From an uncultured Ezakiella sp. (GTDB lineage Bacteria; Bacillota; Clostridia; Tissierellales; Peptoniphilaceae): a stretch of 64,000 bases of DNA. The DNA lies in assembly GCF_943913045.1 (NCBI RefSeq), contig NZ_CALTVH010000006.1, forward strand, positions 28,715-92,714. Direction: 5' to 3'. Under the pieces are notes generated by a model, which ran no database searches, had not been told where the DNA came from, and saw only the letters and a program-made list of their open reading frames with translations. Positions 1 through 7,863 of this stretch are shown in pieces; the first letter of the stretch is position 1; each line of letters begins with the position of its first letter. Made by a program: the position numbers and the translations under genes.

Positions 1-525
1 ACCAAAAAATATTATAATCTGGTCGGCGAAAATCTCTTTAAAGATTTTGACACAGGAGATTATTACAAGGGCGACCACCACTTAAATGAGAATGGAGTCT
101 TGAAGCTCCTTAGCAAACTGGGTCTTGATTCCGACTACAAAACAACTGATCACTATGATTTTCGCGGTGGCCTCAGTCGCAAGACTGGTTTTATAAAAAA
201 AGATGACTTTGTCGGCTTATATATAGAAGACTTTGTGGATAAAAAAATTCTGGCTGATGGCAAGGAGATAAATTTATACAATTTTGACAAGCTGGATTCT
301 GCCGACCCCTATTTATTTTATTTATCTGGCAACTACGGGGTCGTCGACATAGAGGGGACTGGCCAAGGGTCGGTCACAATTATCAAAGACTCCTTTGCCA
401 ATCCAACTTTAGGATTTTTTGCAAAAAAATATAAGCATGTTCGCGCCATCGATCCAAGATTTTTGAGAGAAAAAATCGAAGATAAGGTCTTGGATGGAGA
501 TGTATACGTAATCGGAGGATTTTAA
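1..525 (+). CDS. DHHW-family (AlgX/SGNH-like) protein, 5' truncated
   Basis: The reading frame is open from the first base of the window, so the gene starts upstream. 174 codons are visible. The visible part contains YYKGDHHLN (visible residues 21-29), the DHH signature of the DHHW family, and near the end IIKDSFANP and AIDPRF, which match the conserved C-terminal part of this SGNH-like fold. DHHW proteins usually sit beside an MBOAT O-acyltransferase and help acetylate cell-surface polymers outside the membrane. An internal TTG at position 100 could be mistaken for a start, but the DHH motif lies before it, so it is not the real start. The stop overlaps the ATG of the next gene (TAATG). Family assignment is fairly sure; the polymer substrate is unknown. 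Confidence 0.75.
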   Translation, partial: TKKYYNLVGENLFKDFDTGDYYKGDHHLNENGVLKLLSKLGLDSDYKTTDHYDFRGGLSRKTGFIKKDDFVGLYIEDFVDKKILADGKEINLYNFDKLDSADPYLFYLSGNYGVVDIEGTGQGSVTIIKDSFANPTLGFFAKKYKHVRAIDPRFLREKIEDKVLDGDVYVIGGF

Positions 526-776
526 TGGATAAATTTTTAAAACAATTTGGCATTTTTTGCGGGGCCATGGCTGTCCTCGCTCTTACCCTATATACATTTA
601 AAATTATAGCTTATGAGCTTTTAATGGTTGCAGTTTTTGGCCTAGTTTTTATATATTTTCTTTTGGAAATAATTAACACCTATAAGAAAAAAATAAAACC
701 CCTGCCCAGCCAATATATGAAGGTCATTAGCTCGGGTCTTTTGTGTGCTGCTTTTATAGCAAGAATGCTCAGGTGA
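525..776 (+). CDS. small two-helix membrane protein
   Basis: An 83-residue protein whose ATG overlaps the stop of the DHHW gene by one base, so translation is probably coupled. Two hydrophobic segments (about residues 8-25 and 28-48) are followed by a Lys-rich loop (KKKIKPLP) and a third short hydrophobic stretch near the C-terminus. I do not recognise a family. Position suggests an accessory membrane protein of the upstream surface-polymer modification gene, but the sequence itself gives no function. The next gene starts four bases later, so the three genes look like one transcript. Confidence 0.6.
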   Translation: MDKFLKQFGIFCGAMAVLALTLYTFKIIAYELLMVAVFGLVFIYFLLEIINTYKKKIKPLPSQYMKVISSGLLCAAFIARMLR

Positions 777-780
777 TTCT

Positions 781-2667
781 ATGTTAATTCAAGTTAGAGA
801 TTTAGAATTTTCTTATAATATAAATGAAATTTTTAAGGATGTAAATTTTGTCATCAACGAGGGCGACAAAATCGGCATGGTCGGCGACAACGGATCGGGA
901 AAGTCGACCCTTGCCAAGTGCTTGGCTGGAATTTTGGAAGCCCAAGGCAAAATTTTTTACAAGCCTGAGATGAAAATTTCCTATTTGAAGCAGCAAATTT
1001 CTGTAAACGAAAAGCGGACTGTAATGGAATTGGCCCTGGAAAAATACCAAGATGTTTTGGATTTGGAAAAATCCATGAGGGCCATGGAAGGGCAGATGGC
1101 TGAATTATCTGAGGACCCAGACGCCCTTGACTCTCTGATGGAAGACTACCAGGCAGCGCGAGACGCCTATGACCACTTAAACGGCTACGCCTATATGTCA
1201 GAGATCAAAGGCTACTTGGCCATGGTCGGCATGGGAGAAGATTTTTTTGACCGATCAGTTCATTCGTTGTCGGGCGGAGAAAAGGCCAGGCTGGAGCTGG
1301 CTTTAATCTTTATGGAAAAGCCCGACTTACTTATACTTGACGAGCCGACCAACCACATGGACGTGGAAATGATTGCCTATCTTGAAAGGGTCCTCACCGA
1401 TTTTAAAGGGGCAGTTTTATTTATTTCTCACGACCGTTTGCTTTTACAAAATGTTGCCCAGAGAATTTTTGATGTCAACAATGGCACAGTCGAAGTCTAT
1501 GACATGGGCTATGATAAATATCGTGAAGTCAAGAGGGCACGGATTGAAGAACAGCAAAGGCACTATGAGAGTTTCAAGGAAGAAGAGAAACGCCAGTTGG
1601 AAATCATCAGGCGCTATCGGTCTTACGCTCGTGAAAGATTTTATAGGCAGGCCAAGAGCAGGGAGAAGATGCTGGCTCGTATGAAGGCTGAAGAACCGCC
1701 CAAGGTCGACCAGGCCATTCGTTTTAGATTTAAAGAACCGCAGCGTACAGGCAATGACGTCTTGACGGCTGTCGGTTTATCCAAGTCCTTCCCTGACAAA
1801 AATCTTTTTAAGGATATAAATTTTGAAGTCAAGGCCCAGGACCGGCTGGCAATTTTGGGACCAAACGGATCGGGCAAGACGACTCTATTTAATATTTTAA
1901 ATGACAAGGCGACTTATGATGGGGAATTTTTGTGGGGAACTGGGGTAAAACTCGGCTACTTCAACCAAGAGCTCAAGGTCTTGGACGAGGAAAACACAAT
2001 CGTTGATGAAATTTCAGACGAATATCCGCGGATGAATATCTACGAAATCAGGACATTACTTGGCAGTTTTCTCTTTACTGGCGACGATGTCTTTAAGGAA
2101 ATGAAAGACCTATCGGGTGGTGAGCGGGCCAGGGTATCTCTCCTTAAATTAATTTTGAGCGGAGCCAATGTCCTTATGCTGGACGAACCGACTAACCACT
2201 TGGACTTGACCAGTAAAGAAGTCCTGGAAGAAGCTCTCTTGGCCTTTAAGGGGACACTCATTTTTATTTCTCACGATAGATATTTTGTAAAAAAACTTGC
2301 GACCAAAGTTCTTGACATGACACCTGATGAGCAGCAAATATACATGGGTGACTTCGATTATTATATGTCCAGAAAATACAAGAAAGACCAGGACGAATAC
2401 CAGGAAGTTAACAAGACCCAAATTCAAAAGGACCGCAAGCGCGAACGTGAAGAAATTAGAAAGTCTCAGGCCATCCGCAGAAAAATTGCAGAGGTCGAAG
2501 CCGACATAGAAAAAATCGAAAATGAAATCGATGCAATCGACCAAGAACTCTCCAGCCCAGAAATCTATGAAGACCACGAAAAAGTTTTGAACCTGGATAT
2601 GAAAAGAAAAGACTTGGCAGAAAAATTAGAGAAAAAGATGGACGAGTGGACAGAATTATCTGAATAA
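781..2667 (+). CDS. ABC-F family ATPase (YdiF/Uup-like)
   Basis: 628 residues with two ATP-binding cassettes and no membrane segment, as in ABC-F proteins, which act on the ribosome instead of transporting. First cassette: Walker A GDNGSGKST (35-43), signature LSGGEKA (163-169), Walker B LLILDEPT (183-190). Second: GPNGSGKTT (360-368), LSGGERA (444-450), LMLDEPT (465-471). The charged linker at about 240-315 is the P-site tRNA interaction motif region. The C-terminal 80 residues are a predicted coiled coil, which fits YdiF/Uup-type members better than resistance-type ABC-F. The gene follows the small membrane protein by four bases and ends at a strong terminator. Likely role is relief of ribosome stalling; exact subfamily is not certain. 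Confidence 0.88.
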   Translation: MLIQVRDLEFSYNINEIFKDVNFVINEGDKIGMVGDNGSGKSTLAKCLAGILEAQGKIFYKPEMKISYLKQQISVNEKRTVMELALEKYQDVLDLEKSMRAMEGQMAELSEDPDALDSLMEDYQAARDAYDHLNGYAYMSEIKGYLAMVGMGEDFFDRSVHSLSGGEKARLELALIFMEKPDLLILDEPTNHMDVEMIAYLERVLTDFKGAVLFISHDRLLLQNVAQRIFDVNNGTVEVYDMGYDKYREVKRARIEEQQRHYESFKEEEKRQLEIIRRYRSYARERFYRQAKSREKMLARMKAEEPPKVDQAIRFRFKEPQRTGNDVLTAVGLSKSFPDKNLFKDINFEVKAQDRLAILGPNGSGKTTLFNILNDKATYDGEFLWGTGVKLGYFNQELKVLDEENTIVDEISDEYPRMNIYEIRTLLGSFLFTGDDVFKEMKDLSGGERARVSLLKLILSGANVLMLDEPTNHLDLTSKEVLEEALLAFKGTLIFISHDRYFVKKLATKVLDMTPDEQQIYMGDFDYYMSRKYKKDQDEYQEVNKTQIQKDRKREREEIRKSQAIRRKIAEVEADIEKIENEIDAIDQELSSPEIYEDHEKVLNLDMKRKDLAEKLEKKMDEWTELSE

Positions 2668-2670
2668 AAA

Positions 2671-2698
2671 GATGGACACACAAGTGTCCGTCTTTTTT
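2671..2698 (+). terminator. intrinsic terminator after ABC-F gene
   Basis: Nine-base stem GATGGACAC/GTGTCCGTC (one G-T pair) with loop ACAA, followed by six T. It lies four bases after the stop codon. Confidence 0.9.
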
Positions 2699-2795
2699 GT
2701 GGGCAGGCGGAGGTGGTAGATATTAAATCGACATTTAGGATTTTTCTTGTATATGCTATCGCTTTATGATAAAATTGTCCTTAAGGAGGGAGCAT

Positions 2796-3545
2796 ATGAT
2801 TTATGTTTTTTTTGATCTTGATGAGACTTTGATTGAAACCATCAAGACCAATGATGATATATATAGAAATGTACGTAGGGCTATTGGCCTGCAGATGTCT
2901 GAGGCGAATTTTAAAAATGAGCTGAGGACGATTTTGAGAAAAAATATGCTAAGGCACATGGATTTTGTGGTCAACGAATCAGTTGGCATTGATCCTATTG
3001 ATTTTTATTTTGAGGACGGCGACACTTACGGCTATGGTGACCTGCAGGGCTTTAAGGACAGCGTTTACAGGGACTTTGCAGACCACTTGGGTGTGGATTT
3101 TGATCGAGCAGCTTTTGAAGACGCCCTCCACCATGGCGGTGACATGTATGTGGAGACAAAGCCAGGCATACTTGAAGCTGTTTCCTACATCAGGCACTAT
3201 GCCAAGACTGGAATTATTACCAATGGGACCAAGGCTGCCCAGCGGAAAAAAATAAAAGCCTGCGGGGCAGAAAAGTATTTTGATAATATTTTTGTTTCTG
3301 GCGAATACGAGGTCGGCAAGCCTGACCCAAGATTTTATAAAAAAATTATAGAAGAGACTGGATGCGAGGTGGAAAAATCTTTTATGGTGGGCGACAATAT
3401 TCAATCAGATTATTTCGGGTCGCTTGCTATGGGTCTAAATCCAATTTTTTTCTCCAAGCAAAAGGTTAATTACGATGTGCTAAGGGCGACTACTGCTGAG
3501 GAAATTCTGGAAATAGTTAAGCCAGTTTTGTTCTCTAGGGATTAA
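2796..3545 (+). CDS. HAD-superfamily hydrolase (subfamily IA-like)
   Basis: 249 residues from the ATG at 2796, chosen because AAGGAGGG ends a few bases before it and because DLDET (motif I, residues 7-11) then sits at the normal distance from the N-terminus; an upstream in-frame ATG at 2766 would add ten residues without a ribosome site. Motif II is ITNGT, motif III lies in the KK/KPDP region (VGKPDPRFY), motif IV is VGDNIQSD. These are the catalytic aspartates, Ser/Thr and Lys of HAD phosphatases, with a helical cap between motifs I and II (YjjG-like arrangement). The natural substrate cannot be read from sequence; nucleotide or sugar phosphates are usual. It is separated from the ABC-F gene by a terminator and followed closely by the PAP2 gene. 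Confidence 0.85.
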   Translation: MIYVFFDLDETLIETIKTNDDIYRNVRRAIGLQMSEANFKNELRTILRKNMLRHMDFVVNESVGIDPIDFYFEDGDTYGYGDLQGFKDSVYRDFADHLGVDFDRAAFEDALHHGGDMYVETKPGILEAVSYIRHYAKTGIITNGTKAAQRKKIKACGAEKYFDNIFVSGEYEVGKPDPRFYKKIIEETGCEVEKSFMVGDNIQSDYFGSLAMGLNPIFFSKQKVNYDVLRATTAEEILEIVKPVLFSRD

Positions 3546-3549
3546 TTTT

Positions 3550-4179
3550 ATGAAGGATTATAAATCTTATTCGAAAGTATTAATAGGCCTCTTGGTGTTT
3601 TTTGTTATTATGGCGAACCTAGTGGTTTTCGGTTTAACGACTGATTTGGACTACGAATTTGGTCAGGCTTTTTTGGTTAAAAGCCCGAGAGCTTTTAACA
3701 TCGTAAGGGCCTTTACATCTTTGTTTAATCCACTGATGGCGACTGGAATTGGAATTGCCATTGCCCTTATATTTTTTGCCTACAAAAAGTTTTGGCAAGG
3801 GGGCCTTGTTGGCTTATCTTTGGGAATAGGAGCTGCGGTAAATTTCCTTTTTAAAAATTTAATTAGGATTGAAAGGCCAGCATATAAATTAATAGAAGAA
3901 TCTGGTTTTAGTTTTCCTAGCGGCCACTCCAATGCAGCCGCGGCGATTTCTCTTGCCCTCATGTTGGTGGTAGAAAATTCTAATATGGAAGCCAGGACCA
4001 AACGGCTTTTGAAATTCCTCTTAGGCCTTTTTATGTTTGCCATGGCCATGAGCCGGATTATGGTGGGTGTCCATTATCTATCGGACATTTTGGGCGGCCT
4101 CAGCCTGGGTGCATTGAGTGCCCTTGCCATTTACATGGGCATTTACAAATTTAAAAATAGGGCTCAGGCAAAAAGCTAA
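3550..4179 (+). CDS. PAP2-family membrane phosphatase
   Basis: 209 residues, about five membrane helices. All three signature blocks of the type 2 phosphatidic acid phosphatase family are present: K102 to RP (109-110), PSGH (123-126) and SR...H...D (168-179). Catalytic His126 and His175 are intact. In Gram-positive bacteria such proteins dephosphorylate undecaprenyl diphosphate or other lipid phosphates on the outer face of the membrane, recycling the cell-wall carrier lipid. The gene begins four bases after the HAD hydrolase with only a weak ribosome site, so it is probably translated with its neighbour. Which lipid is used is inferred only. Confidence 0.85.
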   Translation: MKDYKSYSKVLIGLLVFFVIMANLVVFGLTTDLDYEFGQAFLVKSPRAFNIVRAFTSLFNPLMATGIGIAIALIFFAYKKFWQGGLVGLSLGIGAAVNFLFKNLIRIERPAYKLIEESGFSFPSGHSNAAAAISLALMLVVENSNMEARTKRLLKFLLGLFMFAMAMSRIMVGVHYLSDILGGLSLGALSALAIYMGIYKFKNRAQAKS

Positions 4180-4194
4180 AAGGCCTTGTTTTTC

Positions 4195-4223
4195 TTTACT
4201 AAAGTTATAATAAATGGTATAAT
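4195..4223 (+). promoter_or_regulatory. promoter of homoserine dehydrogenase gene
   Basis: TTTACT (4195-4200), 17-base spacer, perfect TATAAT (4218-4223), followed by the ribosome site AGAGGTGG at 4231-4238 and ATG at 4242. Confidence 0.8.
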
Positions 4224-4241
4224 TATTTTCAGAGGTGGACT

Positions 4242-5414
4242 ATGAAAATTGCTTTGCTCGGCTATGGGAATATTGGTTCTGGTGTTTACACCGTCCTTCA
4301 AAACCATACTGACAATTTTGAAATAAAAAAAATCCTGGTAAAACACGATCGAACCGGCGGGCTCTTTACCAGGAATTTTGATGAGATTTTATCGGATGAA
4401 TCTATCGAGACCATTGTCGATACAATGAGTGATGACCAGGCGTCTTATGAGTATGTGACTGCGGCCATGAAGGCTGGAAAAAATGTAGTCACTTCAAATA
4501 AGGAGCTCGTGAGCAGGTATTTGAAAGAACTCTTGGGCCTGGCCGAGGAAAACGGAGTATTATTTTTGTTTGAATCCACAGTCGGCGCTGGCATTCCTTG
4601 GATCGATATGATGCACGAGTACAAGCAGATAAATAAAATCGACGAAGTCTTTGGTTGCATGAACGGGACTACCAACTTTATCCTGGACCTCATGAAAAAA
4701 GATGGGATTGATTTTGAAGAAGCGCTTCTGAAATCTCGGATGCTCAGATACCAAGAGCCGGATTATTTTGACGACATATCAGGCGTGGACTCCAGAAACA
4801 AACTGGCAATTTCGTCTATGCTGGCCTTTAATATAAAATTAAATCCAGACGATATACCGACTTATGGTATACAAAATATCAGAAACCTGGATTTTGGATT
4901 TTTTGAAAGGCACAAGCTTACACCAAAGCTCATGTCCTATGCCTGCTTGGATAACAATCGAATAGCGGCAATCGTTGCTCCGGTCCTTTATAAAAATGAA
5001 AGACTCAGGTCCAATGTAGGCGGTAACAACAACCTGCTGGGCTTTACCGGAGACGTGGTTGGCAACATTCAAATCATAGGCGAGGGCGCGGGCAAATTTT
5101 CCGCAGCCAACGGCATAGTCCTTGACTTATACAGGGTTTTAAATAAAAAACCATCACCGCATTTTGAAGTTGGTGACGCAAGTGTGGATGAAACCATAGT
5201 TTCTTATAAATTTTATTTTTCCTTTGATCAAACCAGCTACAAGATCGAAAGAATCCTGCTCCCATACGTGCATTCCATTTACGAAACAGCAGATTCTTTT
5301 ATTCTAACAACCAGGACCATCGGTTTGGATACCTGTTTGGAATTGTTGTGGAAGATTGAGCAGACAGACGAAAGATTCTTTTTTGCCATATATGATGATT
5401 TAGATGTAATCTAG
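4242..5414 (+). CDS. hom: homoserine dehydrogenase
   Basis: 390 residues. The N-terminal NAD(P)-binding motif GYGNIGSG (residues 8-15) and the family signature GCMNGTTNFIL identify homoserine dehydrogenase, which reduces aspartate semialdehyde to homoserine for threonine and methionine synthesis. The catalytic region reads EPDYFDDISGVDSRNK, with the Asp and Lys expected for hydride transfer. The last 80 residues resemble a diverged or shortened ACT-type regulatory domain, without the clear ACT pattern, so feedback control by threonine is doubtful. The gene stands alone behind its own promoter; no threonine synthase or homoserine kinase lies nearby, which is unusual because hom-thrC-thrB operons are common. 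Confidence 0.88.
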   Translation: MKIALLGYGNIGSGVYTVLQNHTDNFEIKKILVKHDRTGGLFTRNFDEILSDESIETIVDTMSDDQASYEYVTAAMKAGKNVVTSNKELVSRYLKELLGLAEENGVLFLFESTVGAGIPWIDMMHEYKQINKIDEVFGCMNGTTNFILDLMKKDGIDFEEALLKSRMLRYQEPDYFDDISGVDSRNKLAISSMLAFNIKLNPDDIPTYGIQNIRNLDFGFFERHKLTPKLMSYACLDNNRIAAIVAPVLYKNERLRSNVGGNNNLLGFTGDVVGNIQIIGEGAGKFSAANGIVLDLYRVLNKKPSPHFEVGDASVDETIVSYKFYFSFDQTSYKIERILLPYVHSIYETADSFILTTRTIGLDTCLELLWKIEQTDERFFFAIYDDLDVI

Positions 5415-5454
5415 GTGGAGGATGGCTGTAAAATTTAAATAGGAACAGATTATT

Positions 5455-6672
5455 ATGTATAACAGAGACACAAAAGCACTTTTATGGGGGAGAATAAGCA
5501 CAAATATTGCTGACTCCCTCCAATATATGATTATAATGTGGTTTTTTAACGAGCGATTTCAATCCCCATTTTTATTGGGATTGATATTTGCAGTTGAATC
5601 AGGAGCGGATGTTTTATCCTTCTTGTTTGGACCACTAATAGACAACTCAAACAGCAAAAAATTATTAGTAAATTGTTCGCTGGTACAAATAATAAACGTA
5701 ATGGTATTAACTGTTTTAAGCCTTACAATTGGAATAGAAGCCAATAACTTTTGGGCTATAATAATGGTAATAAGCATGTCGATTACAACGCTTGCAAGCA
5801 CGATATTATATCCCTTGCAAATGAAGATGATACCAATGGTTGCCAAGGACGTACCATTGGTAAAAGTAAATGGCCTGTTCCATGTATCTGAAAAAGTTTT
5901 TGATATATTATTTAATGCAATAGCCACAATATTAATTGCAAAACTCTTGATACCAATTAACCTGATAATTACGCTCGTCGTATTCTTTGTAGCAGTCAAA
6001 TTGTATTCGCTGATTACTTACGATCAACATTTTAATTTTGAAGAATGTGAAGATTACGAAGAAGAGGGAACAATATCAGAATATATCGAGGATTTAAAAG
6101 AAGGCTTTGTTGAATTAAAAAATCAGGGAGAGCTTTTAAAACTCATTGTCCCATTGATATTTGTAAATTTCTTTTACGCAATAGCAATGGTAGGACTGCC
6201 CAGATTCTCGACAGAATTTATAAGTGACGAAGCCACAGGCTATGGAATACTCCTGACCTTTAGTGCAATTGGATCAATATTAGGAGCAAGCCTTAGCCAA
6301 ATAAAAAATATCGAAAAAATTTCTATGAAGAAAATGGTATCATTTTGCCTTATGACAGCTGGAATATCATGGCTCTTAATACCGACCTTGGCGGAGAGAT
6401 TTATCTACGCCAGCTATATTGGAATATTTTTTAACGGCATATTTATTAGCTATATGAATATAATATTTATTAGTTTGGTACAATCACGAGTATCTGAAGA
6501 TACCTTGGGCCGGGTTGCTACAATAAATGAGAGTATCTTGTCATCCATAATACCAATAGGAAACTTTGTTGGGGCATGGATATTAAAAGAACTTGGGGTT
6601 ATAACAACCCAGTATACTTTTGCAATAGCTCTGATTGTGTTTGGGGTTTACTATATATTTATAAAAGATTAA
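5455..6672 (+). CDS. MFS transporter
   Basis: 405 residues, highly hydrophobic, with about twelve membrane helices and a central cytoplasmic loop rich in acidic residues (FEECEDYEEEG, about residues 197-207). The fold is that of the major facilitator superfamily, resembling Mef-type or general drug exporters. No substrate motif can be read. Codon use is visibly more AT-rich (many ATA, TTA, AAA) than the flanking genes, which may mean recent acquisition. It follows hom by 40 bases with a weak ribosome site (AGGAA, 5450 region). Function as an efflux pump is inferred from the family only. Confidence 0.78.
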   Translation: MYNRDTKALLWGRISTNIADSLQYMIIMWFFNERFQSPFLLGLIFAVESGADVLSFLFGPLIDNSNSKKLLVNCSLVQIINVMVLTVLSLTIGIEANNFWAIIMVISMSITTLASTILYPLQMKMIPMVAKDVPLVKVNGLFHVSEKVFDILFNAIATILIAKLLIPINLIITLVVFFVAVKLYSLITYDQHFNFEECEDYEEEGTISEYIEDLKEGFVELKNQGELLKLIVPLIFVNFFYAIAMVGLPRFSTEFISDEATGYGILLTFSAIGSILGASLSQIKNIEKISMKKMVSFCLMTAGISWLLIPTLAERFIYASYIGIFFNGIFISYMNIIFISLVQSRVSEDTLGRVATINESILSSIIPIGNFVGAWILKELGVITTQYTFAIALIVFGVYYIFIKD

Positions 6673-6751
6673 AATTATTCAATACAAAATATATAATTTA
6701 GGGTGCGCTCTAATCTATATATAAAAATGACTTATGTCAGAGGAGGTTTTT

Positions 6752-7279
6752 ATGAAAATTAAAACAAAAGACATTGTTCTTATTGGACTTTTTATCGCTC
6801 TTGGACTTATTCTCCCAATGGTTTTCCACCAACTTGGAGAAAATATGGCGAGGATGTTTTCACCAATCCATATTCCAGCCTTAATTGCTGGAGCTCTTAT
6901 GGGACCAATCCATGGACTTTTGGTAGGAGTACTCACAGTTCTCACTTCAAGTCTTATCACAAGCATGCCACAATTCCCATACGCCTTTGTTATGATGGTT
7001 GAATGTGGTTCATACGGTTTGTTTTCAGGTCTATTCCAAAAAATGCTAACCAAAGATGCTATTGGCACCTTTGTTTCAACAGCCTTGGCTATGGTAGCAG
7101 GTAGGATTGTTTACGGTTTTGCCCAATATGTTTTTATGCTTACAATAAGCAAGCCGTATTCAGTTAGTGCATGGGTAACATCAATGTTTGTTAAGGGTTT
7201 ACCAGCCATTATCCTTCATATAATTTTAGTTCCAATTGTAATTTTACTATTGAGAAAGTATGTAAGGGATTTCGATTGA
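6752..7279 (+). CDS. ECF transporter S component (substrate-binding membrane subunit)
   Basis: 175 residues from the ATG at 6752, which has AGAGGAGG five bases ahead; an earlier ATG at 6734 lacks one. Six hydrophobic segments and the motif FSPIHIPALIAGALMGP are typical of the ECF-type S component family that includes small vitamin-binding proteins. S components capture a vitamin or precursor and dock to a shared EcfA/EcfA'/EcfT module; no such module is in the window, so a group II system with the energy module elsewhere is expected. Its stop overlaps the start of a kinase gene, hinting that the captured compound is phosphorylated on entry. Substrate unknown. Confidence 0.82.
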   Translation: MKIKTKDIVLIGLFIALGLILPMVFHQLGENMARMFSPIHIPALIAGALMGPIHGLLVGVLTVLTSSLITSMPQFPYAFVMMVECGSYGLFSGLFQKMLTKDAIGTFVSTALAMVAGRIVYGFAQYVFMLTISKPYSVSAWVTSMFVKGLPAIILHIILVPIVILLLRKYVRDFD

Positions 7280-7800
7280 TTTTTATTACTTTAGATGGAC
7301 CCTCAGGCTCTGGCAAAAGCTACTTGTCTGAGGGCCTAAAAATTGAAGGCCTTAGAGTGCTCCACGCGGACGATTTCTTTTATCCTGCAAATGAAAAGAA
7401 ACACCCGCTGTCGGGCAACTTTAATGCCCCTTTTTTTATTAAAAATATCCTGCCCATGGCCTTAAAGGAAGACGGATTTTATTATCCAGTCTTTGATTGC
7501 AGAAAACAAAAATATTTTATCAAGTATGCGCCTCCTGCAAAAATCACTTTGCTTGAAGGGTCATATTCTTCGACCAAACTCCTTGATCAATATAGGGACT
7601 TGTCCTTGTATTTAAAGGCCGACAAGAACCTTTGCAAAAAAAGAGTAATGAGGCGGGTGGGTACTGAAGCCTATAAGAATTTTGAGACCCGCTGGTTTGT
7701 GGACGAAAGAAAATATCTAAAAAAATATAAGCCACATAAATCTGCGATAATCATTAGAAACTCCGCAGACCTAGAGGCGGCAATAAAAAAATATATTTAA
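7276..7800 (+). CDS. uridine kinase-like P-loop kinase
   Basis: 174 residues. The start is a TTG inside a TTGA overlap with the S-component stop, so translation is coupled. Walker A GPSGSGKS lies at residues 8-15, followed by HADDFFYP, the acidic loop of uridine/phosphoribulokinase-family kinases, and a GNFNAP segment like their GNFD substrate loop. LLEGSYS is the usual strand before the lid, and the lid region holds several Arg (RVMRRVG). Members phosphorylate nucleosides or vitamins such as pantothenate. Coupling to an ECF S component suggests it traps that imported vitamin or nucleoside. The family is clear; the substrate is inference. Confidence 0.75.
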   Translation: MIFITLDGPSGSGKSYLSEGLKIEGLRVLHADDFFYPANEKKHPLSGNFNAPFFIKNILPMALKEDGFYYPVFDCRKQKYFIKYAPPAKITLLEGSYSSTKLLDQYRDLSLYLKADKNLCKKRVMRRVGTEAYKNFETRWFVDERKYLKKYKPHKSAIIIRNSADLEAAIKKYI

Positions 7801-7810
7801 TAAAGAATAA

Positions 7811-7838
7811 ATCCTCCGCCAAGTGCGGAGGATTTTTG
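7811..7838 (+). terminator. terminator between convergent genes
   Basis: Nine-base perfect stem ATCCTCCGC/GCGGAGGAT (7811-7819, 7825-7833) followed by T-rich sequence. On the minus strand the same stem is followed by TTTATT, so it may serve the exporter operon too. Confidence 0.88.
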
Positions 7839-7863
7839 CGTATAAATATATAATTGTATGGAA

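Noticed and set aside
6673..6751. Riboswitch ahead of the ECF S-component
   Set aside because: The gap is under 80 bases and shows no known aptamer pattern or terminator hairpin.
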